Of a stretch of DNA of 64,000 nt, positions 17,935-27,091 are shown in pieces (position 1 is the first letter of the stretch; the number at the start of each line of letters is the position of its first letter). Source of the DNA: Acaryochloris sp. CRU_2_0 (GTDB lineage: Bacteria; Cyanobacteriota; Cyanobacteriia; Thermosynechococcales; Thermosynechococcaceae); NCBI GenBank assembly GCA_012034865.1, contig JAAUOM010000001.1, forward strand, positions 62,001 through 126,000, given 5' to 3'. The translations under genes were made by a program, and so were the position numbers. The notes below the pieces were generated by a model, which saw only the letters and a program-made list of their open reading frames with translations, did not search any database and was not told the origin of the DNA.

Positions 17935-18044
17935 GGATAGGAGAGATGGTTTTTGGGGTAATCTTTTGCGCTATTTGCTCGGTAGCAGTAGACCAAGCTT
18001 GGACTTGGAGGATAGAAGAGATGGTTTTTGGGGTAATCTTTTGC
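17935..18044 (+). repeat. Two 35-bp direct repeats just upstream of the saccharopine dehydrogenase-like gene
   Basis: Copy 1 at 17935-17969 and copy 2 at 18010-18044 differ at a single base (position 7, G versus A) and are 75 bp apart. They share GAGATGGTTTTTGGGG and end in TTTTGC. Copy 2 ends one base before the ATG at 18046, so it is the gene's leader and includes its ribosome site region. The duplication may be a tandem copy of the 5' leader or a repeated operator. Confidence 0.85.
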
Positions 18045-18045
18045 C

Positions 18046-19173
18046 ATGCTGAAGGTTTTGATCATCGGCGGAGTAGGTCGAATTGGCTGTCGCATTGCTG
18101 AGGATTTAGTGAGGCAAACAGAGGTTGTTGTTACCCTGACCAGTCGGCATCGGCAAGCAGGACAGCAGGTTGCCCGTTCTTTAGGATCTCAGGTGCAGGC
18201 TATCGAGTTAGATCTTCAGGATCATGACGGACTGAGGGCTGCGATCGCAACCCATGATCTCGTGATTCACTGTGCGGGTCCATTCCGCGATCGCGATGTC
18301 CAGGTTTTGCAAACTTGCATTCAGAACGAGGTTAACTATCTAGATGTCAGTGATCATCCTGCCTTTAGCGAGAGGGCGCTCCAATATCAAGAGCAGGCAA
18401 GGGCTGCTGGGATTACCGCTATCATCAATACGGGCGTTTTCCCTGGCATTTCTAACAGCATGGTTCGCCAAGATGTCGAAGCGCTAGATCAAGCCGATAC
18501 GATTCATCTGAGTTATGTCGTCGCTGGTACCGGGGGAGCAGGCATCACGATTATGCGCACCACCTTTTTGGGGCTAATTGAACCTTTTTTAGGGTGGTTG
18601 GAGGGACAATGGCAGTTGATCCAGCCTTATAGTGGTCGCCAGACGATTGATTTTCCGCCCCCCTATGGTCGGGTCAATGTCTTTTGGTTTGATGTGCCGG
18701 AGCGATTGACGCTGCCGCAGAGCTTTCCTGTCCGCTCGGTGATCACGAAATTCGGCTCGGTGCCGGAAATTTACAATGGCATCACCTGGGTCTTAGCCCA
18801 CTGGATGCCTAAATCATGGCTACAAAAGCCCAATGTCCTTGAGCTTTTGTCTTGGGGAGGCTTTGTGACCACCCAATTGACGGATCGCTTCAGTGGCACA
18901 GGCATTGCCATGCGCTCAGCCGTCACGGGCATCCTAGCTGATCAACGGACACAAGTGGTTTCTGATTTGGTCTTGCCAGATACTGCGATCGCAGCGGGTT
19001 ACGGGACGGGAAGCATTGCCCAACTGATCTTGCAGCAAGCGCTGCACAAGCCTGGGGTATGGCCTGTTGAAGCGGCTGTGCCCACGCCTTTATTTCAGCA
19101 AATGATGGCGCAACGAGGTGTACAAATCCATCAACATATTCAACATTTGCAGCCCCTTACCCCTAAAAATTGA
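18046..19173 (+). CDS. Saccharopine dehydrogenase-like NAD(P)-binding oxidoreductase
   Basis: A 375-residue protein with an N-terminal Rossmann fold (VLIIGGVGRIGCRIAEDL; the glycine pattern GGVGRIG is typical of saccharopine dehydrogenase/homospermidine synthase-type folds) and the family segment HCAGPFRDRDVQVLQTCIQNEVNYLDVSDHP. The C-terminal domain (about residues 140-340) is less characteristic. Relatives reduce or oxidise diverse substrates; the substrate is not evident, and no lysine-pathway genes are near. The ATG is directly preceded by the second 35-bp repeat, which is unusual. Confidence 0.8.
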   Translation: MLKVLIIGGVGRIGCRIAEDLVRQTEVVVTLTSRHRQAGQQVARSLGSQVQAIELDLQDHDGLRAAIATHDLVIHCAGPFRDRDVQVLQTCIQNEVNYLDVSDHPAFSERALQYQEQARAAGITAIINTGVFPGISNSMVRQDVEALDQADTIHLSYVVAGTGGAGITIMRTTFLGLIEPFLGWLEGQWQLIQPYSGRQTIDFPPPYGRVNVFWFDVPERLTLPQSFPVRSVITKFGSVPEIYNGITWVLAHWMPKSWLQKPNVLELLSWGGFVTTQLTDRFSGTGIAMRSAVTGILADQRTQVVSDLVLPDTAIAAGYGTGSIAQLILQQALHKPGVWPVEAAVPTPLFQQMMAQRGVQIHQHIQHLQPLTPKN

Positions 19174-19255
19174 AGCCCCATAACAACGTTGTGCTCATGG
19201 ATTGGCAACCTCAGGGAAACCCAGAACTCAAAGCTATTAAATTGTCATCCCACCT

Positions 19256-19356
19256 CATCACCCCCTGAAATGGTTCGGAATGCCTAAGCAACAACCGGAC
19301 TGTGAAGCGAGAAGCCCGTCCTCCACGCAAAGCATAGGGGTCAGGAGTATGTCACG
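19256..19356 (+). mobile_element. Relic right end of an IS605/TnpB-type element
   Basis: The stretch ending GTATGTCAC contains GTGAAGCGAGAAGCCC, a signature of the 3' part of IS605-family tnpB genes, where the coding end overlaps the omegaRNA. The plus strand encodes NGSECLSNNRTVKREARP and then stops, as tnpB C-termini do, but the rest of the transposase is absent. A degenerate hairpin (CCTCC...) lies before the end. It sits in a 270-bp gap between two genes. It is either a decayed insertion or a stand-alone omegaRNA-like remnant. Confidence 0.6.
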
Positions 19357-19445
19357 ATAAGAAAGCGATCGCTTCAATGTTGACTGAGCTGACACGACAT
19401 TGGGGCCTAAGGCTAGAAATAGTTCAGTGAAAGGGGTTATTTATA

Positions 19446-21128
19446 GTGAATCAGCATCAGAATCATCGTGACCGATACCGCTTGCTGTTGATGATCTTGA
19501 CGGGGATTGTCACGTTTCTGATTGGCGTAGAACTCCTAAGCAGTTGGAGTCAGCCCAAAGCCCAAAGTCAGCTCAATCTTTATCAAAGTGATTTGTTGTT
19601 GCAAGCCTCGGAATGGCAGTCAACCTCCACCGCAGACAACTCGTCAAAGCCACTTCCTAATCCACTGCTAGAGGCTGATCCCATTGCAGCGGCTCTCAAA
19701 AACTATCAACAAGTAAGAACTTCTGTTCAAGCTGATTTAGATCGATTGGAGCGGGCTGCGTCCACCACCGCGAGTGGCGATACCCCCACTGCCGACCAAT
19801 CTTCTCAAAAGCAGGATCGCAGACAGTTTAGAGATGATCTGGATCTGCGAATTGGCCTGCTTCTGGCGCAATCCAATCAAACCGAAGCAGCGATCGCCAC
19901 TTGGACATCCTTGATCTCAAAGGCTGTAAATACCACTCAAACCGAAACGGCTCAGGTTTTAAAGGGGTTGTGGAGCGATCCGCCCCAACTCTTACCCAAA
20001 GGTCAGCAACAGTTGCAAACCCACCTCAAAGGTTGGTTTAAAGACCAAGCCCTAGAGCGGCTCTATACCCTAGCCCAACGCCAAGACGATCTGACTCAAC
20101 TGCAAGTTGACCAACAGATGAGTGCTAGCCATGCCCTAGTCAGAGTTGCCACAATCAATGGCTTAACCCTGGTGGGAAATGGGTTGGGACTCATTATTTT
20201 GCTAGTGTGGCTGATCCGTGCTGGACTGCGTTGGTACCAAGGGGATTTTGTTAACCCATTGCCCCAAGAGGTGACTTTGAAACCGTTGCCAGAATTTCAG
20301 GTTCCTACTGTTAACGGCCAGGATCTAACCTTTGCCCTTACCAAGGATCCTGATTCTTCAGTAGCCCCAACCGTTGAGGACGCAGATGTTTATTTATCCC
20401 AAACGGGTTTAGCCAAATCTGTACTCTGGCCAGTGGAAACCATTTGGCAAGTCATGGTGTTTTGGTTTTTAGCCTTCTTTGCCATCAGTTTGACCATCCC
20501 TTTATTGCTCTATATGTTAAGGATGCAGCCAACTGCCTTGGGTGCTAGGGCACAAGCCTATTTTGCCTTTTTGAATTACGCGACTTTAGTGGTGGTGGGA
20601 ATCTCTATTGTGATTTGTTCCCTAAAAGAATTTCTGTCAACACCCTGGCGCTGGTTCAGAATCCGCTGGCGAGGTCGTTGGGCTCTGTGGGGTATGGGCG
20701 GATATTTCGTTGCCTTGCCCTTGGTGATTCTGATTGCCTTGCTCAATCAAAAACTCTTAGGAGATCAAGGAGGCGGAAATCCACTATTAGAGCTGATTAT
20801 CCAAAGCCATGACCCGGTAACAGCGGGGTTATTGTTTGTGATGGTGGCCGGATTGGCTCCTTTCTTTGAAGAAATTCTGTTCCGGGGATTTTTCTTGACA
20901 TCCCTGACTCGGTATCTTCCTCTTTGGGGGGCTATTGGTTTGAGTGGGCTGGTGTTTGCAGTTGCCCATCTCAACTTGGCAGATATTTTGCCCCTGACGG
21001 TTTTGGGATTTGTGTTGGGATTTGTGTATACGCGATCTCGCAACCTACTCTCGTCGATGCTATTACATAGTTTGTGGAATAGTGGATCGTTCCTGAGTTT
21101 GCTTATGCTGGGAAGTAGTGCCCGTTAA
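19446..21128 (+). CDS. CPBP-family intramembrane protease (CAAX protease/bacteriocin-type)
   Basis: A 560-residue membrane protein. The C-terminal part holds the CPBP (Abi) motifs: EEILFRGFF (paired Glu plus Arg), then VFAVAHL with the metal-site His, then LHSLWNSGSF. There are about eight membrane segments after residue 230. The N-terminal 260 residues are unusual: one membrane segment at about 12-32, then a largely soluble helical stretch with tetratricopeptide-like spacing (LDLRIGLLLAQSNQTEAAIATWTSL). The catalytic residues are intact, so it is probably an active metalloprotease in the membrane; substrates are unknown. The start is a GTG at 19446. No neighbour explains it. Confidence 0.85.
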   Translation: MNQHQNHRDRYRLLLMILTGIVTFLIGVELLSSWSQPKAQSQLNLYQSDLLLQASEWQSTSTADNSSKPLPNPLLEADPIAAALKNYQQVRTSVQADLDRLERAASTTASGDTPTADQSSQKQDRRQFRDDLDLRIGLLLAQSNQTEAAIATWTSLISKAVNTTQTETAQVLKGLWSDPPQLLPKGQQQLQTHLKGWFKDQALERLYTLAQRQDDLTQLQVDQQMSASHALVRVATINGLTLVGNGLGLIILLVWLIRAGLRWYQGDFVNPLPQEVTLKPLPEFQVPTVNGQDLTFALTKDPDSSVAPTVEDADVYLSQTGLAKSVLWPVETIWQVMVFWFLAFFAISLTIPLLLYMLRMQPTALGARAQAYFAFLNYATLVVVGISIVICSLKEFLSTPWRWFRIRWRGRWALWGMGGYFVALPLVILIALLNQKLLGDQGGGNPLLELIIQSHDPVTAGLLFVMVAGLAPFFEEILFRGFFLTSLTRYLPLWGAIGLSGLVFAVAHLNLADILPLTVLGFVLGFVYTRSRNLLSSMLLHSLWNSGSFLSLLMLGSSAR

Positions 21129-21190
21129 TGGAACGAAATGGGAAGGCTTGATTCTTAAACTTAGATAGCAAGATAGAAAAACAGGATTAA

Positions 21191-21505
21191 TTAGCAGTAC
21201 TGACTCACATCTTCGCCGCAGTGATCGGCTAAGAATACCAAGGCTCGAAAACGTAGCTCAACAAACTCATCATAGGCAGGGTTCAACTTGCATAGGGGTG
21301 GGATATGCAACAGTTGGTGACCAAAGAGCATGACATCTCTCGCAAACGGACATTGTGCAGGAATCAATTTGCAGATGCGGTGGGCGACTTTGGGGTTTTC
21401 AAGATCAAGGGTGGCAAAATAGCGACGAACAAGCTGTTTGCAGAAAGTCTTGAAAGGGCTGTAGCTGGAGGGATTAGGGGTGAGATTCAAGGCGGCGGAT
21501 TGCAT
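21191..21505 (-). CDS. Mo-dependent nitrogenase C-terminal domain protein
   Basis: A 104-residue protein with the conserved cyanobacterial pattern NPKVAHRICKLIPAQCPFARDVMLFGH...IPPLCKLNPAYDEFVELRFRAL and a C-terminal Cys (DVSQYC). This family is named after a similar segment seen beside nitrogenase genes, but most members occur in cyanobacteria without nearby nif genes, and its role is unknown. The cysteines (five in total) suggest metal or redox chemistry, which is inference. It is transcribed away from the 549-bp gap on its right. Confidence 0.8.
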   Translation of the reverse strand: MQSAALNLTPNPSSYSPFKTFCKQLVRRYFATLDLENPKVAHRICKLIPAQCPFARDVMLFGHQLLHIPPLCKLNPAYDEFVELRFRALVFLADHCGEDVSQYC

Positions 21506-22054
21506 AGGATATCTTCAAAAGTTAACGGATGGTTTCCACAAAAATGCTGAGCAAAGATTTAGTAATCGCTATTTTGCGTTTCTAAGCAAAAGTAACAACC
21601 GAAGGCACAAGCAATAACCCAGAAACTTAGGACTTGAGTAATGAAGGTTTCTAACATCAGGAGTGGCTCTTTACGCTCAACAGCAATGGTGAAAGGACTA
21701 GAAGAAGGCGGCTTGGAGAATTGGCTACCTTGCCTGTTCGTTACTGTTATTATGTTCAACCTGCTCACAAAATCCTTGAGGATAATCACGGAAGTTTCCC
21801 AGAACTCTGCAAAAAATTTTGCCTAGATTTTCCGTAGATGTTCGCAGGCGATCGCAGATGTCTAGGATTGTCCGTATATTTCTGGAGGTTGAAAAAGGTA
21901 TGAAAGCTTTGTGGTTCAGGGTTTAGGGTTGGCAAAACAGACAGATTTAGCACAGGTTGGCTTGAAAAAAGCATTGGGAAATTTATGAATATTGGTAATA
22001 TGTTGTAAAAAGAAGCAAATATTTATTTTTTAGCGATTAAAAATATACTTGATC
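21506..22054. other. Non-coding gap with one doubtful micro-ORF
   Basis: About 550 bp, AT-rich toward the right. The only frame worth noting is on the minus strand at 21559-21657 (32 residues, MLETFITQVLSFWVIACAF...), which would be a single-membrane-segment peptide. It lacks a clear ribosome site, so I do not call it as a gene. Promoters for both flanking genes should be here. Confidence 0.4.
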
Positions 22055-22372
22055 ATGCTAAATCCTTCCTTGCCTGAACCAGAGCTTGTTTCAGTCTTAT
22101 TAGGCCCATTATTAGGGGATTTTCACTACTGGCTGAGTCGGGCGCGATCGCTGTTGGAGTTTGAAGAGATTGAATTTCTGGATACCCACCAACAAGCCGA
22201 TCTCTTAGGACGAGTTCATCAAACCTTGTTAGAAGTGATTGCGGTTCGAAGTGTGTTTAAGGCCACCTATGGTCAGATTGGCATTGAAGCAAACCTGCTA
22301 GAAGCTTGGCATGATTTAGTATCTGAGTGCTGGCAGGTGATGATTCAACTGCGCCTTGGCCAGTCAAATTGA
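22055..22372 (+). CDS. DUF2605 family protein
   Basis: A 105-residue soluble, helix-rich protein starting MLNPSLPEPELVSVLLGPLLGDFHYWLSRARSLL..., matching the cyanobacterial DUF2605 family (conserved FHYWLSRA and LLEAWHDLV). The function is unknown. It is followed by a DUF2973 gene, a pairing that recurs in cyanobacteria, and then by a membrane GTPase. The start at 22055 is preferred over a TTG two codons upstream. The AT-rich stretch before it is a likely promoter region. Confidence 0.8.
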   Translation: MLNPSLPEPELVSVLLGPLLGDFHYWLSRARSLLEFEEIEFLDTHQQADLLGRVHQTLLEVIAVRSVFKATYGQIGIEANLLEAWHDLVSECWQVMIQLRLGQSN

Positions 22373-22489
22373 AAAAAATGATTTAGATTTTTATAAAGAG
22401 ACTGAAAACAGCAGAGATGATCTTGACTTCAAATGGAGGCTAGATCACGGGCAATCCTTGAAATCACAATTAGGTTGGGAGCGCTATAG

Positions 22490-22789
22490 ATGATGATCCT
22501 TCAGTTACTGTATATGCTTGCCTTTATCACGTTAGCGGTGCTAGCCATTGGCAACTTATTTCGCAATGTTTATATGCTGGGTTTGCAATCTCGCACCTAT
22601 AACTCACCGATTCCACCTGCCTATCCTGAAGGTGCAGCTCAATTTTCCCCTCATCCTGAATTGCTGGATGAATCTGGCCAGATCATTGATGAACCTTTAT
22701 TAGTGATGAGATCGATGAGCGTAGAAGATGCCAGAGAGCAACTGGATGCTCTATATCATCAATCTCCAGGTTCCAAGGATGAAGTGTAA
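22490..22789 (+). CDS. DUF2973 family membrane-anchored protein
   Basis: A 99-residue protein with one N-terminal membrane segment (LLYMLAFITLAVLAIGNLF) and a soluble tail with the DUF2973 pattern (PPAYPEGAAQFSPHPELLDESGQIIDEPLLVMRSM). The small tail is acidic and probably cytoplasmic. The function is unknown. It lies 117 bp after the DUF2605 gene and about 100 bp before the GTPase gene. A perfect inverted repeat, AGGACAC...GTGTCCT, follows it and may weaken read-through to the next gene. Confidence 0.78.
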   Translation: MMILQLLYMLAFITLAVLAIGNLFRNVYMLGLQSRTYNSPIPPAYPEGAAQFSPHPELLDESGQIIDEPLLVMRSMSVEDAREQLDALYHQSPGSKDEV

Positions 22790-22888
22790 AATCCATGCAA
22801 GCTGCCGCCTAAAAGGACACCCATGGGGTTGGCTGTTGCCATTTCAAGTGTCCTAGAAACTTTAGTTGCTATTCTCTAGGCCTTCAAA

Positions 22889-24204
22889 GTGGAGAATCAA
22901 AAGCCTTCAGACCATTTATCTCAATCTCGCTTTCAGCGCCTTAATCCTCAATCTTGGTGGTCTAGCCTGTACCCTCAGCAGCTCCTCAAAACAGCTCAGC
23001 GCCTGATCTTACCTTTGCACAAAGGCAGCCAATCCCTCGGCCAACTCTTTCAGGTAGATGAGCAAGAAATTGCCGCGATCTTGGAGCGAGTGCGGGCAAC
23101 GTTCCCCACCACAGAGGTGATCTTAATTGGCAAACCCCAATCTGGGAAAAGCTCTATTATCCGCAGTTTGACAGGGGTCACCATCGATATTATCGGGCAG
23201 GGCTTTCGCCCCCATACTGCCCATACCCAACAATATGCTTATCCGACGGAAGCATTACCCCTAATTTACTTCACAGATACGATGGGCTTAGGGGAAGCCC
23301 GCGATCCCGGTGCAGACTCCATAGGTGAGCTACTGCATCTGTTGGGAACACCGCAGTCAGCACCCTCCTCTGCGCCATCGGCAAAGGTGATCATTCTCAC
23401 CATTAAGTTGAATGATTTTGCCACGGATTTTTGCAGCAGAAAATGACTCAAATTCGGGCTACCTATCCTGAGATCCCCTGCTTGTTAGCGGTCACCTGCA
23501 TCCATGATCTCTACGAAGCAGTAGTCGTCAATCATCCTCCCTATCCCCCCGATCCTCCCCAGGTTCTGCGAGCCTATACTGCGATTAAAGAGCAGTTCCA
23601 ATGGGTTTGCGATCGCACCGTCCTCATCGACTTCACCCTAGAAGAAGATGGCTTTCTCCCCCTCTTTTACGGCCTAGATAGTTTTGTAGACCAATTGGCC
23701 GATCTGTTACCAGAAGCAGAAGCGAGACTCTTACACCAACTCCTAGAAAACGCCGATCTAGGCACTGAAATCGGCAATCTCTATCGAGAAACCAGTCGGC
23801 GATATTTGATGACCTTTGCTGTGATGGCCGCTACCTTAGCTGCTGCCCCTCTGCCTTTTGCAACCATGCCAGCGTTAACCGCCCTGCAAGTCACCCTCGT
23901 CAGCTTGTTAGGACGACTCTATGGCCAGCCCCTCAACCTGTCACAAGCAGGAGGCGTACTCAGTGCCATTGCGGGTGGGTTTATTGCTCAGGTCGTCGGT
24001 CGGGAATTGATCAAATTTGTGCCCGGTTTCGGCAGTGTTGTGGCAGCGACTTGGGCAGCAGCCTATACCTGGGCCTTAGGAGAAGGAGCCTGTGTCTACT
24101 TTGGCGATCTCATGGGTGGCAAAAAACCGGATCCGCAAAAAATTCAACAAACCATGAACCAGTCCTTTAAGGAAGCAAAAGCCCGCTTCAAAGGAGTCCT
24201 TTGA
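22889..24204 (+). CDS. Membrane-associated GTPase (YcjF/DUF697-like), broken by a -1 frameshift
   Basis: Two frames make one gene. The first (22889-23446, GTG start) has a G-domain with P-loop IGKPQSGKSS and switch segment YFTDTMGLGE. The second (from about 23431 to 24204) has the continuation LLAVTCIHDLY and a C-terminal pair of hydrophobic segments (FAVMAATLAAAPLP, GGVLSAIAGGFIAQVVG) typical of DUF697. At the junction GGATTTTTGCAG one extra T in the T5 run (23428-23432) would restore KLNDFATDFLQQKM. The restored protein of about 438 residues is a normal length, so this is more likely a base missing from the sequence than a real pseudogene. Likely role: GTP-dependent membrane remodelling or trafficking; not proven. 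Confidence 0.75.
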
Positions 24205-24282
24205 TCTGTATCAGATAGCCCTCCTCTGAGAGATTGATTGTAGAAGTGAGTCACTTATCTACCCCCTCCATGTCCTCACTTC

Positions 24283-25577
24283 TCACAGACGATCTTGTGT
24301 TCTGATCTGGATCGACATCGACTGAGCAAGACCACCCTCCAATTGAGCCAAAACATCTAATTGATGGGCATCCCGCGAGAGCGCTGGGGCAGAATATTCA
24401 ATCAAATGGGTCTGTTTCATAAATGTTTCTATCCCCGGGCTCGACCCATACCGGGCTGCACCACCTGTCGGTAGGTTGGGATTCGGACCGGCGATATATT
24501 GTCCGACGACGGATGGGTATGGGATCCCATGAAGATCACTCCCGCATGGCGGATGTGTTCAACTAGCGCCCAGGGATCTTCAACGGCTAAGGCCAAGCGT
24601 GCAGGAGCCACTTCATTAGCTAGGTTGGTAGCTGTAAGCAAATCCTCTGTGACAATGGCCAGACCATAATGGGCAATGGCTTTCTCCGTCAACAAACCAT
24701 ATCGAGTCAATTGTTGATTGACTGCCAACACGACCTTAGCTGCGAAGGTGATATCGGGGGTAATCAAAATCGCAGCGGCTAAGGGGTCAGACTCCGCTTG
24801 TGCTAACAGATCGGCGGCGACATAGAAGGGGTGAGCCGTTTGATCGGCAATAATGACTAACTCCGAAGGTTCCGATAAAACATCAATGCCAACAGTGCCA
24901 TAGACTAATTTTTTAGCTAGGGTAACGTAAATATTCCCACTCCCAGCAATCACATCCACCGCTGGAATGGTTTCTGTGCCGTAGGCGAGGGCTGCGATCG
25001 CTTGGGCACCACCCACCCGATAAATCTCGGTAATTCCCACCTCTTGGGCTGCCACCAAGACCGCAGGATGAATCTGTTCATGTGGCCCAGGGGGAGTGGT
25101 CATCACAATTTGAGGTACTCCAGCCACTACAGCAGGGATCGCATTCATCAAGACTTGGCTGGGGGAAGGGGTTTGTGTCCCGCGACAATATATGCCTACG
25201 CGATCGACGGGGGTATATCGGCTGCCCAGAATGGTTCGGTGGTCACCGAAATGAACTCGGTTGGGGCGGCGCTGTTGCTGATGGAAGGTGGTAATGCGCT
25301 GGTGACATCCCCGAATGACATCTAAAAGATCTTGGGAGATCTGTTGATAAGCGGCATCTAGTTCTGCTCCAGTGATCCTTAACTGATGAGGGGTGAAGGT
25401 TTGCTGATCAAACTCAGATGTGTATTGCAGGAGAGCTATATCCCCTTGGCGCTGAACGGTGGAGAGAATTTCCCTGACACTGGATTCTTTGTACAGCAGG
25501 TGATCCTCGTGGGTGCGATCGCAGATCCTTCCGAGTTCTACTATGGCCTCCGCTTTCTGAGTAATCGTTCGCAGCAT
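24283..25577 (-). CDS. hisD: Histidinol dehydrogenase, broken near the C-terminus by a -1 frameshift
   Basis: Catalyses the last two steps of histidine synthesis (histidinol to histidine, NAD+, zinc). From ATG 25577 the protein carries HisD landmarks such as GTQTPSPSQVLMNAIPA, VDVIAGSGNIYVTLAKK and GIDVLSEPSELVIIAD. The frame then breaks after IFMGSHT. Adding one C to CATACCCATCC (C3 at 24515-24517) gives PSVVGQYIAGPNPNLPTGGAARYGSS... ending at a TGA at 24283, the normal HisD C-terminus with its substrate-binding residues. Without it the protein ends at 24429 with a foreign tail. Probably a sequencing error. It is divergent from rpsT. Confidence 0.85.
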
Positions 25578-25758
25578 AACCCTGAAATGCCTATGTGCAA
25601 CCGCTAAATACAGTGCATCCCCACAAATGAACTGCATTTGATTAGGATGCAAGGGAATGTCTTCTTCCTCGCACTTGGGAAGATGAGTGGTGTCCCCGAC
25701 TTGGGCAAAGGCTAAGCCTTTATTTACCCTTATTCAGCTTAGCTCGAATTTTGTAAAG

Positions 25759-25784
25759 GCACCATTGACAATTGGTGCTACAAT
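25759..25784 (+). promoter_or_regulatory. -10 box with overlapping palindrome upstream of rpsT
   Basis: A perfect 6-bp inverted repeat, GCACCA (25759-25764) and TGGTGC (25773-25778), sits directly before TACAAT at 25779-25784, about 52 bp upstream of the rpsT start. The palindrome would cover the -35 side, so it could be an operator or a stem in the leader. Identified by eye only. Confidence 0.35.
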
Positions 25785-25835
25785 ATCCCTCTGGGCGATT
25801 AACGACTATTATCAAAAGTTTGCTGAGCAACTAAC

Positions 25836-26126
25836 GTGGCTAATATCAAATCTGCAAAAAAGCGCATTCTCACCGCTGAGCGGAATCGCTTGCAAAACAA
25901 AGCTTACAAATCGGCGATCAAGACTTTTAGTAAGCGATTTCAAGCAGCAGTAGAGAACTATAAAACTAATCCCTCCCCTGAACAGCTAGGAATTGTGCAT
26001 CAGGAGATAGCTGCTAGCTACAGCAAAATTGACAAAGCTGTCAAAAAAGGCGTATTTCACCGAAATACGGGGGCTCGCAAAAAAGCGGGTTTAGCACACA
26101 TCCTCAAATTAGCCTCTGCATCTTAA
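25836..26126 (+). CDS. rpsT: 30S ribosomal protein S20
   Basis: A 96-residue, strongly basic helical protein starting [26 protein letters not shown], the S20 signature. It binds 16S rRNA at the base of the 30S body. The start is a GTG at 25836, which is common for this gene. It leads the usual cyanobacterial order rpsT-tatD-rpoB-rpoC1-rpoC2. A small AT-rich inverted repeat after its stop (near 26130-26145) has no clear T-run. Confidence 0.96.
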   Translation: MANIKSAKKRILTAERNRLQNKAYKSAIKTFSKRFQAAVENYKTNPSPEQLGIVHQEIAASYSKIDKAVKKGVFHRNTGARKKAGLAHILKLASAS

Positions 26127-26214
26127 AAGGATAGATAACGTTTATCTGGCGTGACTGGCTTCAGCACTCCTACCTTTTCTTTCGGTTTGAAACCGCCTTT
26201 GATTCTGCTTTTGC

Positions 26215-27015
26215 ATGCAACTGATAGATACTCATGTTCACTTGAACTTTGATGTTTTCCAACCTGACCTTGACCAGATTGCTCAGCGCTGGCGTGAACA
26301 CCATATCGTCAGATTAGTGCATTCTTGTGTAGAACCATCAGAATTTGCGGAGATCCAAGGTCTTGCCCAGCGTTTTCCTGAGCTTTATTTCGCAGTTGGC
26401 GTACATCCTTTAGATGTCGATAAATGGGATCAAGAAGTGGCAGCGCAAATTCTAGCTTTAGCCCAATCGGATCCCAAGGTGGTTGCGATTGGAGAGACAG
26501 GGTTGGATTTTTTCAAAGCCGATAACCATCCGCAGCAAGAGCAAACATTTTGGGCGCATTTGCTGATTGCCCAGCAATTTCATTTACCTGTGATTATTCA
26601 CTGTCGAGAGGCTGCCACCCCCATGATCCGCCTACTCCAACGATTTTGGCAAGCCCACGGCTCTGTTGCTGGTGTGATGCATTGTTGGAGTGGTACACCC
26701 GCAGAAACCCAATCGTTTCTGGATTTGGGATTTTATATTAGTTTCAGTGGCATTGTCACCTTCAAGAATGCAGGATCGGTTCAGGCGTCGGCGCGGATGG
26801 TGCCTTGCGATCGCATTCTCATCGAAACCGATTGCCCCTTTTTATCCCCCGTCCCTGTCCGGGGAACCCGTCGCAATGAACCTGCCAATGTCAGATATGT
26901 GGCTCAATCCTTAGCTGAATTACGAGGAACTTCCCTAGAAAATTTAGCCGCCATCACGACTCAAAATGCTTGCCGTCTATTTCAGTTGTCTGTACCGACT
27001 CAATCTTTAATCTAA
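26215..27015 (+). CDS. tatD: TatD-family metal-dependent DNase
   Basis: A 266-residue TIM-barrel hydrolase with all TatD metal-site motifs: DTHVHLNF (His-x-His), IGETGLDF (Glu), [15 protein letters not shown] and [10 protein letters not shown] (Asp). TatD proteins are cytoplasmic 3'-5' exonucleases or related phosphoesterases. It lies directly before rpoB, as in many cyanobacteria. The ATG at 26215 starts at the family's MQLIDTHVH. Confidence 0.93.
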   Translation: MQLIDTHVHLNFDVFQPDLDQIAQRWREHHIVRLVHSCVEPSEFAEIQGLAQRFPELYFAVGVHPLDVDKWDQEVAAQILALAQSDPKVVAIGETGLDFFKADNHPQQEQTFWAHLLIAQQFHLPVIIHCREAATPMIRLLQRFWQAHGSVAGVMHCWSGTPAETQSFLDLGFYISFSGIVTFKNAGSVQASARMVPCDRILIETDCPFLSPVPVRGTRRNEPANVRYVAQSLAELRGTSLENLAAITTQNACRLFQLSVPTQSLI

Positions 27016-27091
27016 AGATTGATCTCAAGTCCAAAAGTAACTTAAAATTATTGACTCTATTCACGCTGGGCGTGACCGACAGAGGAACTCT

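Noticed and set aside
21559-21657. 32-residue single-helix micro-ORF on the minus strand
   Set aside because: It could be a small membrane protein, but there is no Shine-Dalgarno sequence and I cannot match it to a known photosystem or cytochrome subunit.
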